The position numbers and the translations under genes were made by a program. Positions 50,916-59,953 of a stretch of 64,000 nt of DNA are shown in pieces. Within the stretch, counting starts at the first letter, position 1. Each line of letters begins with the position of its first letter. The notes beneath the pieces are model-generated. The model ran no database searches. It had not been told where the DNA came from and was given only the letters and a program-made list of their open reading frames with translations. This DNA is from Streptomyces sp. SAJ15 (lineage in GTDB: Bacteria > Actinomycetota > Actinomycetes > Streptomycetales > Streptomycetaceae): the NCBI RefSeq assembly GCF_007595705.1, contig NZ_NISY01000009.1:62001-126000 (forward strand), in the 5' to 3' direction.

Positions 50916-51800
50916 TCAGGCGTCCAGGGGCCGCCAGGCTGGGCCGTCTCCGTCCTGCTCGACGCGCCCGAACACCACGTCGGCGAAGTGGACGCCGAAG
51001 CCGATCGTGCAGGGCTCGGCCAACTCGGCGACGAGGCGGCGGCGGTGGTCGGCGGTCTGGGCGGGGTCGTGGTCGAAGGCCGAGGACCAGCCGGGGTGGT
51101 CGATCTGGATCGGCGAGTGTACGGCGTCCCCGAAGGCGATCAGGCGCCGTCCGCCGCCGGTGATGACGTACTCGGCGTGCCCGACGGTGTGGCCGGGGGT
51201 GATCCGCACGCGTACGCCGGGGAAGATCTCCTGCCCGTCCGAGATCGCGCGTACGCGCGGCGCGAGGGCCGCGACCTGCTCGGTCATACCCTGGGCTTCC
51301 AGCAGGTCGCGGCGGTCCCACTCCGGCTCGGAGATCAGGTAGTCGGCGTGGGCGAACACGGGCTGGTCACCGCCGGGAGCGGGGTGACAGGCCCAGCCGA
51401 GGTGGTCGGAGTGGAGGTGGGTGAAGGCCACCGCTTCGATGTCCTCGGGACGACGGCCGAGTTCGGCCAGGCTGTCTGGGAGCGCGCCTCCGTGGATCAC
51501 GCCGAGCGGGCCGTCGGGGGCCTTGAGGGTCTGCGGGCCGAAGCCCGCGTCGATCAGCAGGGCGCGGTCGCCGTGCTCCACCAGCAGGCCGCCGACGCTC
51601 CCCACGAGGTGGCCTGTCGGGTCCAGGTACTCCGGGTGCGCGGCCCATACCTCGTCGGTGGTGTCCTGGAGCAGTCGCAGCGGCCGGAGCCGTACGTCGC
51701 CGTCCGGCACGTACGACACCTTGGTGTCGCCCAGTCGTATGGAGCGGATCTTCGCCGGCCGGCGCAGTCGTTCGGCCTGATCCACCGTCATGTCAGTCAT
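50916..51800 (-). CDS. MBL-fold metallo-hydrolase
   Basis: The 294-residue protein has the metallo-beta-lactamase metal motif HLHSDHLGW (about residue 129), a second site ITPGHTVGHAEY and a later GDAVHSP Asp bridge. This gives a two-metal (probably zinc) centre. It would hydrolyse a lactone, ester or thioester. The MarR regulator at 51932 is divergent, and the intergenic repeats fit control by it. 50756-50915 beyond its end has no gene. Confidence 0.88.
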   Translation of the reverse strand: MTDMTVDQAERLRRPAKIRSIRLGDTKVSYVPDGDVRLRPLRLLQDTTDEVWAAHPEYLDPTGHLVGSVGGLLVEHGDRALLIDAGFGPQTLKAPDGPLGVIHGGALPDSLAELGRRPEDIEAVAFTHLHSDHLGWACHPAPGGDQPVFAHADYLISEPEWDRRDLLEAQGMTEQVAALAPRVRAISDGQEIFPGVRVRITPGHTVGHAEYVITGGGRRLIAFGDAVHSPIQIDHPGWSSAFDHDPAQTADHRRRLVAELAEPCTIGFGVHFADVVFGRVEQDGDGPAWRPLDA

Positions 51801-51871
51801 GGCTTCTCCCTTGTGGGTCGTCGTCAGATCGCCGTGGTGTTTCCTCGCGGCGACGACGCCACCATAAGAGT

Positions 51872-51912
51872 CAAGCTCGAATCATTCAAGCTGTAAATGT
51901 TTTAGCTTTACG
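51872..51912. promoter_or_regulatory. Operator-like repeats between MBL and marR genes
   Basis: Two direct TCAAGCT repeats (51872-51878 and 51887-51893) are followed by the inverted repeat GTAAA-N9-TTTAC (51894-51912). The A+T-rich region ends 19 bp before marR and probably binds the MarR dimer. Confidence 0.45.
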
Positions 51913-51931
51913 GACTTGCTAGGGTGGAGCC

Positions 51932-52360
51932 ATGACGACGCCCCCGGAGCCGCAGGCCATCGCCGAACGACAGCTGTGCGGTCTGGTGAACGGACTGGCT
52001 CAGCGCATCGCCGAGCATGTACGAGAGCGCGCCGCCACCCTGGGCCTCACCGCGTCCCAGGCGACCGCACTGCGGGAGATGAGCGGTCCGGTGACCATGC
52101 GGGAGCTCGCCGAACGCATGAGCTGCGAGCCGTCCAACACCACCTTCGTCGTCGACAAGCTGGAGAAGCAGAGCCTGGTCGAGCGCCGCCCGCACCCCAC
52201 CGATCGTCGCGCCAAGCACCTCGTCCTCACCGCCGAGGGCACCGCACTGCGCGCACGCCTCCTCCTACTGCTCGCCGTGGACTCCCCGCTGGCCGGCCTC
52301 ACCCTCCAGGAGCAGCGCGTCCTTCACGGCCTGCTGGAGCGGGCCATCACCGGTCCGTGA
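51932..52360 (+). CDS. MarR family regulator
   Basis: The 142-residue protein is a standard MarR dimer. The recognition helix region MRELAERMSCEPSNTTFVVDKLEKQSLVERRPHPTDRR (about 57-95) carries the typical wing DRR. Helices on both sides form the dimer interface. It is divergent from the MBL-fold hydrolase and most likely represses it and itself in response to a phenolic or lactone-type ligand. The repeats in the gap support this. Confidence 0.9.
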   Translation: MTTPPEPQAIAERQLCGLVNGLAQRIAEHVRERAATLGLTASQATALREMSGPVTMRELAERMSCEPSNTTFVVDKLEKQSLVERRPHPTDRRAKHLVLTAEGTALRARLLLLLAVDSPLAGLTLQEQRVLHGLLERAITGP

Positions 52361-52454
52361 GCCGGCGTCGGCGCGGCGACCGGAGACAGTCGGTGGTGAT
52401 TCCGCTCTCGGCAAACCCGCTGGACAGCAGGTCACCGCCGGCGAGGATGACGGC

Positions 52455-53165
52455 ATGGCGCAGAACATGACGGTCCGTCGACTGGACCTGGGGTACTTCG
52501 TCCGGCCCGCATCGGAGACGGGCGGCCCGCAACCGCGGGTGGAACCCGCTCTGGCCTACCTGGTCCGGCACCACCAGGGTCTGATCCTTTTCGACACCGG
52601 CATCGGCATCGCCGATGCCGGGACCGAAGCCCACTACCGGCCCCACCGCCGAGCACTGCCGGACGCTCTGTCGGCAGCCGGGGCAGCCCCCGAGGACATC
52701 TCCCTCGTGGTCAACTGCCACCTGCACTTCGACCACTGCGGCGGGAATCCCCTGCTGGCCGGGAAGCCCATCCTGGTCCAGGACGTGGAGCTGGCCACGG
52801 CCCGCCGCGGCGACTACACGGTGGACGAGCTGATCGACTTTCCCGGCGCGACCTACGAGGAGCTCACCGGCGAGGCCGAGATCCGGCCGGGAGTCTGGAT
52901 CATTCCGACACCGGGACACACTCAGGGCCACCAGTCCCTGGTCCTTCGGCAAGGCGACGGCTCCGTGATCCTCGCCGGCCAGGCGCATGACTTCGCATCC
53001 CAGTTCGCCTCAGACCACCTCGCGCGCCAAGCGGCCCTTCACGGCGCGAAACAGCCACTTCCCCCCTGTCAGCCCTGGCTGGACCGACTCGCCGACTTCG
53101 ACCCGCGACGTGTGCTCTTCGCCCACGACTGCTCGGTCTGGGAACCCTCACAGGGCGACTTCTGA
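52455..53165 (+). CDS. MBL-fold lactonase, AHL-lactonase-like
   Basis: The 236-residue protein has the metal motif CHLHFDHCGGN (about 87-97), as in N-acylhomoserine lactonases, then TPGHTQGHQSLVL and AGQAHDF. The FDTGIG strand precedes it. The protein would open a lactone ring, perhaps of acylhomoserine lactones or a gamma-butyrolactone, the signalling lactones of Streptomyces. Which one cannot be told. It follows marR by 94 bp on the same strand and could be part of that regulon. Confidence 0.82.
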   Translation: MAQNMTVRRLDLGYFVRPASETGGPQPRVEPALAYLVRHHQGLILFDTGIGIADAGTEAHYRPHRRALPDALSAAGAAPEDISLVVNCHLHFDHCGGNPLLAGKPILVQDVELATARRGDYTVDELIDFPGATYEELTGEAEIRPGVWIIPTPGHTQGHQSLVLRQGDGSVILAGQAHDFASQFASDHLARQAALHGAKQPLPPCQPWLDRLADFDPRRVLFAHDCSVWEPSQGDF

Positions 53166-53439
53166 GATCGACCGGCTGTGACGCCGGTCAGACGGTCGCC
53201 TTCCACGCGGGTGACTCCCGTCGTCCGGTGGTGACCGCCGGCGCGGTCGACCCCGCCTCGGCCGGCTCACCGCGGTCCTCCAGGGGCGGGCCTCCCGCAC
53301 TCGACGCGCACCCGTCCGGGTGGCGCGGCTCCGCTGGGCATGCCGAATGCCCGACCTCGGACGCCATCTGTGCTCCCTTGGGGTGAGGTGCCGTGCACGC
53401 CTCTCCCCGGCCGCGGCGGAACTGCCCGGAGGTGACGAG

Positions 53440-55047
53440 GTGCGGCGTTGGCGAGCCCTGATCGTCCTGGGGACGGCACAGTTCCTGATGGTCCTGGACA
53501 CATCGGTGATGAACGTCTCGATCAGCCAGCTGGTCGAGGACTTCGACACGGACGTCACCGCGATCCAGGGCGTCATCACGCTCTACACCCTGGTCATGGC
53601 CGCCTTCATGATCACTGGTGGAAAGCTCGGCGACATGCTGGGACGCCGGCGCGGGTTCGCCATCGGACTGGTCGTGTACGGCGTGGGTTCCGCGCTCACG
53701 GCGGTAGCCCCGGTCCTGCCGGTGCTGGCCCTCGGCTGGTCGGTCATCGAGGGGCTCGGCGCGTCGCTCGTCCTGCCCGCTCTGGCCGCCCTGGTGGCCG
53801 GGGCGTACCGGGGCCGGGACCGGGCGGTCGCCTACGGGGTCATCGGTGGCCTGGCCGGAGCGGGCATCGCGGTGGGGCCGCTGGTCGGCGGTTGGGTGAC
53901 GACCTACCTGACGTGGCGACTGGTGTTCGCCGGCGAGGCCGTGCTGGTCGTGGCCATGCTGTGCTGCATCGGGTGGATCCCCGACCAGCCGCGCACCGGT
54001 CCGCGGCCGCGGCTCGACGTCGTCGGAGCCCTCCTGTCCGCCCTTGGTCTGGCGCTCGTGGTGCTGGGCGTCCTGCAGAGCAGCTCCTGGGGGTGGCTGC
54101 GGCCCCGGAACTCTCCGGTCACCGTCTTCGGGTTCAGCCTCACCCTCTTCGTCATCGCCGCCGGTGTCGTCGTCCTCTGGCTCTTCCGAGAGTGGGAAAG
54201 GCACCAACTACAGCAGGGACGCGAACCCCTCATCCGGTTCTCGCTGCTCGCCGTCCCGCCCCTGCGCGCGGGCCTGACCATGCTGCTGTGTCAGAATCTC
54301 ATCCTGCTCGGTCTGTTCTTCACCATCCCCCTCTACCTTCAGATCGTCCAGGGATACAACGCGTTCGAAACCGGCCTCCAACTGCTGCCGGTGTCGGTGA
54401 CCATGCTCCTGTCCGCCATGAGCGGCCCCCTCCTGGGGCGTGTCGCCAGCCCCCGTACGGTGGTACGGCTCGCGCTTCTGGTGCTGCTCGCCTCGATCCT
54501 GTGGCTCCTGGCCACCGTCGAGCCACAGATCGACACGCTGTCCTTCGCCCTGTCGATGGCCCTGCTCGGACTCGGTATGGGCCTCCTCGCCTCCCAACTG
54601 GGAAACGTGACCCAGTCGAGCGTCGGGGAAGCCCGTCGCAGTGAAGTCGGCGGTCTGCAGTACACCGCCCAGAACCTCGGCTCCTCCCTCGGCACCGCAC
54701 TCGTCGGCGCCCTCCTGATCGGCGCCCTCGTCAACGTGTTCACCACCCGGATCGAGAGCCACCCCGACATCTCCGAAGCGGCGCGGGAGCAGACCAGCAT
54801 CGCCCTGCAGGCCGGGGTCAGCTTCGTGAGCACCGATCAGGTACGGGCCGCCGCCACGCGCGCCGGGCTGCCGCCGTCCGAGGCCGACGCCATCGTCGAC
54901 GCATACGCCGACGCGCAGATCCAGGCACTCAAAGCGGCGGTCCTGGTCACCGCGGCCGTCACACTCGCCGCATTCCCGTTCACCCGCCACCTGCCGCGGC
55001 GAAAACTAGGCGAGCAGCCCAACCCCACAGGTCACCAGATGCCGTGA
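53440..55047 (+). CDS. MFS drug transporter, DHA2 (14-helix, EmrB/QacA) type
   Basis: From the GTG at 53440, seven bases after GGAGG, the protein has 535 residues and 14 predicted helices. DHA2 motifs are LDTSVMNVSISQLVEDF (motif D1), GKLGDMLGRRRGF (motif A) and GLAGAGIAVGPLVGGW (motif C, antiporter). The charged C-terminal segment ends LPRRKLGEQPNP. It exports hydrophobic drugs by proton exchange. An earlier open extension is not protein-like. No regulator adjoins immediately, though the marR/lactonase genes lie upstream on the same strand. Confidence 0.9.
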   Translation: MRRWRALIVLGTAQFLMVLDTSVMNVSISQLVEDFDTDVTAIQGVITLYTLVMAAFMITGGKLGDMLGRRRGFAIGLVVYGVGSALTAVAPVLPVLALGWSVIEGLGASLVLPALAALVAGAYRGRDRAVAYGVIGGLAGAGIAVGPLVGGWVTTYLTWRLVFAGEAVLVVAMLCCIGWIPDQPRTGPRPRLDVVGALLSALGLALVVLGVLQSSSWGWLRPRNSPVTVFGFSLTLFVIAAGVVVLWLFREWERHQLQQGREPLIRFSLLAVPPLRAGLTMLLCQNLILLGLFFTIPLYLQIVQGYNAFETGLQLLPVSVTMLLSAMSGPLLGRVASPRTVVRLALLVLLASILWLLATVEPQIDTLSFALSMALLGLGMGLLASQLGNVTQSSVGEARRSEVGGLQYTAQNLGSSLGTALVGALLIGALVNVFTTRIESHPDISEAAREQTSIALQAGVSFVSTDQVRAAATRAGLPPSEADAIVDAYADAQIQALKAAVLVTAAVTLAAFPFTRHLPRRKLGEQPNPTGHQMP

Positions 55048-55091
55048 CACCACGGCTTCGGACCTGTTCACCACGGACGCGGCGGTGTCGG

Positions 55092-55541
55092 CTACAGCAG
55101 CCGCTCGAAGCACAGAGAGGACTCCACCCCCGCGTACGCGCCGAAGTTCGGGATCCGCTCATATCCGGAGCGGGTGTAGAAGCGCACGGCATCTGGCTGG
55201 CGGTCTCCCGTCTCCAACCGGAGTCGGGTCCACCCCTGGGAACGCGCCCAGTCCTCCAGCGCGCGGAGAATGAGCGTCGCGGCGTGTGAGCCACGCCGAT
55301 CCGGCTCGACGTACATGCGCTTGACCTCGCCCACCCCCGCACCGAGATCACGCAGCCCTCCGCAACCTACGGCCACACCGTCTGGGTCGTGAGCGAGGAG
55401 GAACACCGCGACGTCCGCCGCGGACGGCGCCACACCGGGCTCGCTGTCCTCCGTGCCATAGCGGACGGCGATCTCGGCACGCTGCCGAGCCCGCAGCCTC
55501 ATCGCATCAGCGTCTTCCCAGGCGACCTGTCTGATCTTCAT
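55092..55541 (-). CDS. GNAT family N-acetyltransferase
   Basis: The 149-residue protein has the GNAT fold: an N-terminal strand-helix with RLRARQRAEIAVRYG, motif A VKRMYVEPDRRGSHAATLILRALEDWAR (acetyl-CoA pyrophosphate loop RRGSHA, a variant of RGxGxG/A) and a C-terminal RLETGDRQPDAVRFYTRSGYERIPNFG. It acetylates an amine substrate, unknown. It runs convergent to the MFS gene with about 45 bp between. Confidence 0.88.
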   Translation of the reverse strand: MKIRQVAWEDADAMRLRARQRAEIAVRYGTEDSEPGVAPSAADVAVFLLAHDPDGVAVGCGGLRDLGAGVGEVKRMYVEPDRRGSHAATLILRALEDWARSQGWTRLRLETGDRQPDAVRFYTRSGYERIPNFGAYAGVESSLCFERLL

Positions 55542-55651
55542 ACGCCGGATCTTCCGTCAGACGTGTTTCATCGGCGTAAAACCACCAGCCCGACGGATTC
55601 CGCCCGCACCGACGGGTCCCGCACCGACGGGTCGCGCACCGCCCGGGACCG

Positions 55652-56497
55652 TCACCGCGCGTCGAAGTCCGTCCCCCGGGAGACCTCCTCCCACGCGGCG
55701 AGCTCGGCCCGCACCGAGTCCAGGTGGCCGACGAGGAAGTCCACCGCGTCGCCGCCCAGGGCGAGGCGCAGCGGGGTGTTCTCGGCGTCCAGGGCCAGCC
55801 GGATCGCCGCGGCGGCCTTCGCCGGGTCTCCGGGCTGGCTGCCGTCGCCGCCCTGCACCATCTTCCGGGTGGCGCCGACGTTCTCCGCGTACGCCGGGTG
55901 TTCCTGGGAGAAGTGGGCCGCGCCCTTGCCGAACAGGTTGGTGCGGAACGCCCCGGGCTCCACGATCAGCACCTTGACGCCGAACGGGGCCACCTCGTCG
56001 GCGAGGCCCTCCGACAGTTGCTCCAGTGCCGCCTTGGTGGCGCTGTACGCGGAGAAGCCGGCGAAGGACATCTGTCCGCCGAAGCTGCTGATGTTGACGA
56101 TCGCCCCGCCGCCCCGCTCGCGCATCTGCGGCAGCAACGCCCTGGTCAGCCGTGCCGGCCCGAAAACGTGCAGCTCGAACAGGTCGCGCAGCTCCTGGTC
56201 GGTGGTCTCCTCGAAGGCACCGACCTGTGTGCGGCCGGCGTTGTTCACCAGCACGTCCACCCTCCCGTAGCGAGCCAGCACGTCACCGGTCACCGCGTCG
56301 ATCCGCTCGCCGTCGGTGACATCCAGGCCGATCGCCTCCACCCGGTCGGGGTGCGCGGCGACCAGGTCGGCCAGCGCCTCGGGCCGTCGGGCCGTACCGA
56401 TCACCGTGTCGCCGGCGGCGAGGGCAGCCTCGGCGATGGCGCGCCCGAAACCGCTGCTCGCGCCGGTGACCAGCCAGACCTTGCCGTTCTCGGTCAT
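55652..56497 (-). CDS. SDR family oxidoreductase (classical)
   Basis: The 281-residue protein, from an ATG after GGGAGACG, has TGASSGFG (11-18) and the NNAG motif. SS-FGG and YSATK (about 158) give Ser, Tyr and Lys of the active site. It belongs to the SDR group with AFxTxxxL in the substrate loop (EPGAFRTNLFGKGA), common in Streptomyces next to a LysR regulator. It reduces a ketone or aldehyde with NADPH. Divergent from LysR at 56606. Confidence 0.9.
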   Translation of the reverse strand: MTENGKVWLVTGASSGFGRAIAEAALAAGDTVIGTARRPEALADLVAAHPDRVEAIGLDVTDGERIDAVTGDVLARYGRVDVLVNNAGRTQVGAFEETTDQELRDLFELHVFGPARLTRALLPQMRERGGGAIVNISSFGGQMSFAGFSAYSATKAALEQLSEGLADEVAPFGVKVLIVEPGAFRTNLFGKGAAHFSQEHPAYAENVGATRKMVQGGDGSQPGDPAKAAAAIRLALDAENTPLRLALGGDAVDFLVGHLDSVRAELAAWEEVSRGTDFDAR

Positions 56498-56572
56498 CTC
56501 TTCGTCTCCCTCGTCAACCGTCGTCCGGGACCTCCCCGTCGACAGCCCCCATCCTTCGCCGTGATCCATGAT

Positions 56573-56587
56573 CAGGTCCAAGACCTG
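56573..56587. promoter_or_regulatory. LysR-type palindrome
   Basis: CAGGTC-CAA-GACCTG is a perfect palindrome in the gap between the SDR and its divergent LysR gene, 19 bp ahead of the LysR start. It fits a LysR activation/repression site. Confidence 0.5.
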
Positions 56588-56605
56588 TTGTGATAGCCAT
56601 GGGTT

Positions 56606-57544
56606 ATGGATGTCCATGGACGCGATCTGCGCTACTTCGCCGCGGTCGCCGAGGAGTTGAGCTTCACGCGGGCGGCCGAGCGGCTGTTCGTCTCCCAGCC
56701 CGCGCTCAGCAAGCAGATACGGATGCTGGAGAAGCAGTTGGACGCGAGGCTGTTCCATCGGGACCGGCGGGCGGTGCGGCTGACCGCGGTAGGGGAAGCC
56801 CTGCTGCCACACGCCCGCGGAGTACTGGCCGCATGGGAGGCCGCCGCGGCGGCGGTGGAGGAGGCCAGGACCGCCGAGCGCCACACGCTGGTGATCGGCA
56901 TGTCCACCAGCCCGGGGCGCGGGCTGCTCCCCGCCCTGCGGACCCGGTTGATCTCCCAGCACCCGGCCGCACACCCCGTCCTACGGCAGGTCAACTGGGC
57001 CGATCCCAGCGCCGGGCTGGCGGACGGTTCCAGCGATGTCGCCTTCGTCTGGCTCCCCCTCCCCGACGGCCAGCGTTACCGGTACGTCGTCGTAGCCCGG
57101 GAACCACGCCTGGTGGCGCTCCCGCGGGGACACCCCCTTGCGGAGCGGGCGGCAGCCGATCGCGACGGAGCGGTGGACTTCGCCGATCTCCTCGACGAGC
57201 CCTTCCTCGCCCTTCCCCCGGAGGCCGGCCCGCTGCGGGACTACTGGCTGGCGCTGGACGCCCGAGGCGGCCACGCGCCACGGATAGGCGGCGTGGTGGC
57301 CAGTGCCGAAGAGACCCATGAGGCCGTCGCCAACGGCCAGGGTGTGGCGCTGCTGGCCACCGGCAACGCTCCACTGCTCGTCCGGGACCACGTGATCGCC
57401 GTACCGGTCCGCGGCATCTCCCCCTCCCGTCTGGCGGTGGCCGCCCGCCGGGACGACGAGCGGCCCCTGGTGCTGGCCTATCTGGCCGCGGCGGCGAAGG
57501 TGGGCGCCGAGACCTCCGGTCCGGCGGACGGCGCCTCCGGATAG
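56606..57544 (+). CDS. LysR family transcriptional regulator
   Basis: The 312-residue protein has a LysR winged helix (YFAAVAEELSFTRAAERLFVSQPALSKQIRMLE, about 10-43) and an effector domain (about 95-290; DEPFLALPPEAGP, ETHEAVANGQGVALL). It is divergent from the SDR at 55652. A palindrome in the intergenic region suggests that it controls that gene. Effector unknown. Confidence 0.92.
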   Translation: MDVHGRDLRYFAAVAEELSFTRAAERLFVSQPALSKQIRMLEKQLDARLFHRDRRAVRLTAVGEALLPHARGVLAAWEAAAAAVEEARTAERHTLVIGMSTSPGRGLLPALRTRLISQHPAAHPVLRQVNWADPSAGLADGSSDVAFVWLPLPDGQRYRYVVVAREPRLVALPRGHPLAERAAADRDGAVDFADLLDEPFLALPPEAGPLRDYWLALDARGGHAPRIGGVVASAEETHEAVANGQGVALLATGNAPLLVRDHVIAVPVRGISPSRLAVAARRDDERPLVLAYLAAAAKVGAETSGPADGASG

Positions 57545-57579
57545 CCCCCGATACGTCACGTGTCGAGGCACATGGTCGG

Positions 57580-57597
57580 GTCCACCGATCGGTGGAC
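57580..57597. promoter_or_regulatory. Perfect 18-bp palindrome upstream of the MMPL gene
   Basis: GTCCACCGATCGGTGGAC, without spacer, 59 bp before the MMPL start. This is the shape of a TetR-family operator. No tetR gene adjoins, so the regulator would act from elsewhere, or a response regulator may bind. Confidence 0.55.
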
Positions 57598-57655
57598 AAC
57601 AGGTTCCACTGGAATGGGCTGTCGGCCGCGGCACCCCGCCGACCAGCATGAACGC

Positions 57656-59948
57656 ATGACCAATCTCCTTGTACGCATGGCCCGATGGAGCGCTGGGCAT
57701 CCCTGGCGCGCCATCGCCGGCTGGTTCCTCTTCGTCGCTCTGTGCCTCGGCGCCGGGATGGGTATCGGTGTCAACGCGACGAGCAGTGAGGACTTCCGCA
57801 TCGGCGAGGCGGGTCGGGGCGAGGCCATGGCGGCCGAAGGGGGTCTGGAGCAGAAGCCGCTGGAGCGGGTACTGATCACCGCCGGGCCCGGCACCGGGCG
57901 CCTGGACCAGGCCGCCGCCCGGGCCGCCGCACGCGATGTGTCCCAGCGCATGCGGGGCCTGCCCGAAGTCCTGTCGGTGGCCGCGCCGGTGCGCTCCGCC
58001 GACGGCACGGCGCTTCGGGTCGATGTGACCTTGAAGGGCCCCGAGTTGGACGGCAAGAAGCATGTCGAGCCGCTGCGCGCGCAGACGGCCGAGGCCCAGG
58101 CCGCCCACCCCCGGCTGCGGATCGAGGAGACCGGCTCCCCCTCCATCAGCAAGGGTGTCGAGAAGCAGCGTGGCAAGGACCTCGCACGCACCGAGATCAT
58201 CGCTCTGCCCGTCACCCTGCTGACGCTGTTGCTCGTCTTCCGCTCCGCGGCCATGGCGGCCGTGCCGCTGCTGCTGGCGCTCTCCTCGATCGCCGCGGCC
58301 ATCGGGCTGTCGATGGTGGCCTCGCACGCCTTCCCGGACGCCGGCGTCGGCACCAACATCATCCTGCTGATCGGCATGGCCGTCGGCGTCGACTACACGC
58401 TCTTCTACCTCAAGCGGGAACGTGAAGAGCGCGCCCGCCACGGCGGTCGACTCGACACCCGCGCCCTGGTGGAGATCGCCGCCGCCACCTCGGGGGGGGG
58501 CCGTGGTGGTGTCGGGACTCGCCGTCGCCGTCTCCAGCGCCACCCTGTACCTGGCCGACGATGTCATCTTCTCGTCCATCGCCACCGGCGCCATCGTGGT
58601 CACCCTGGTCGCCGTCGTGAGTTCGCTCACCGTGTTGCCCGCCCTCCTCGCCAAGCTCGGCGCGTGGGCCGAGCGCCGCGCGACCCGTAAGGCGGAACGC
58701 GCCGCCCGACGCGGCGGCGCCGCGCGGTCCACGGACCAACCGGCCACGGCCGTCTCCCCCGCCGCGCCGGGGAAGTGGTCGCCGGCGAAGTGGTCGCCGC
58801 GGAGGCGGTCGCCGCGGTCCCAGGACGGGCCGGGGCGGTTCACCGCCGCCCTGCTGCGCTCCACCGCCCGGCGGCCCGCCGCCACCCTGGCCGTCGCGGT
58901 CACGACCATGCTCGCCCTCGCCACGCCGCTGCTCGGGCTCCATCTCACCGACATGGGACGCGAGACCCACCCCCGCACCATCCCCGCCATGCAGACCTAC
59001 GACCGGCTCAACCACGCCTTCCCCGAACTGAAGTCGATGCACCAGGTCGTCGTACGAGCCGAGCCCTCCCGGGGACGAGAGGTGACCGCCGCGCTGCGGG
59101 CGCTGGCCGCGCGCGCGAGCAAGGATCCGCTGTTCGCCGGCACCGCTGAGCTGCGTACCTCACCGGACCGGCGCATCAGCCTGCTGGAACTCTCCGTCCC
59201 GCACCCTGTGAGCGCCCAGGCCGCCCTGACCTCTCTGGAGCGGGTACGGAACGACTACCTGCCGGCCACCGTCGGAGGACTGAGGGGAGTCGAGTCCGCC
59301 GTGACCGGCGATGTCGCCCGCTACGCCGACTACCCCGAACACCAGAAGCACAAGCTCCCCCTGATCATCGGCGCGCTGCTCCTGGCGACCTTCGCGATGA
59401 CCGTATGGGCGTTCCGCTCCCTCGTCCTCGGCCTCGTCGGCGTCGTCCTCAACCTGCTGTCCGCGGCCGCCTCGCTGGGGCTGCTGGTCCTGGTCTTCCA
59501 GGGCGACTGGGCCGAAGGGCTCCTCGACTTCACCTCCACCGGCTCGATCGGGTCACGCGTCCCCCTCTTCCTCTTCGTGATCCTCTTCGGCCTGTCCATG
59601 GACTACCAGGTGTTCGTCATCAGCCGCATCCGCGAAGCCGCGCTGCGCGGCACACCCACTCGTCAGGCCGTGCTGGACGGCATCGGCAACTCCGCCGGTG
59701 TGGTCACCAGCGCCGCGTTCGTGATGGTCACGGTGTTCGCCAGCTTCGTCCCCCTCCACATCATGGAGATGAAGCAGATCGGCTTCAGCCTCGCGGCCGC
59801 CGTACTCCTGGACGCCTTCGTCATCCGCATCCTGATCCTGCCGGCCCTCATGCTGCTCCTCGGCGAAGCCAGCTGGTGGCCCTCACGCGGCGTGGCCCGC
59901 GCACGGTCCACCACCTCGGCGGCCCGCCCGTCGGAAAACGTAACCTGA
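57656..59948 (+). pseudogene. MMPL/RND-family transporter, frameshifted in a G9 tract
   Basis: The reading frame begins MTNLLVRMARWSAGHPWRAIAGWF and encodes the first half of an MMPL-type transporter. At 58492-58500, in a run of nine G, the frame is lost. The expected continuation (AVVVSGLAVAVSSATLYLADDVIFSS…) is read one frame away. Eight G would restore a 763-residue protein with about 12 helices and a GMAVGVDYTLFYLKREREE motif (family proton-relay Asp). MMPL proteins move lipids or hydrophobic products out, driven by protons. The frameshift may be real, a sequencing slip, or a phase-variable switch. Confidence 0.8.
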
Positions 59949-59953
59949 CCTCC

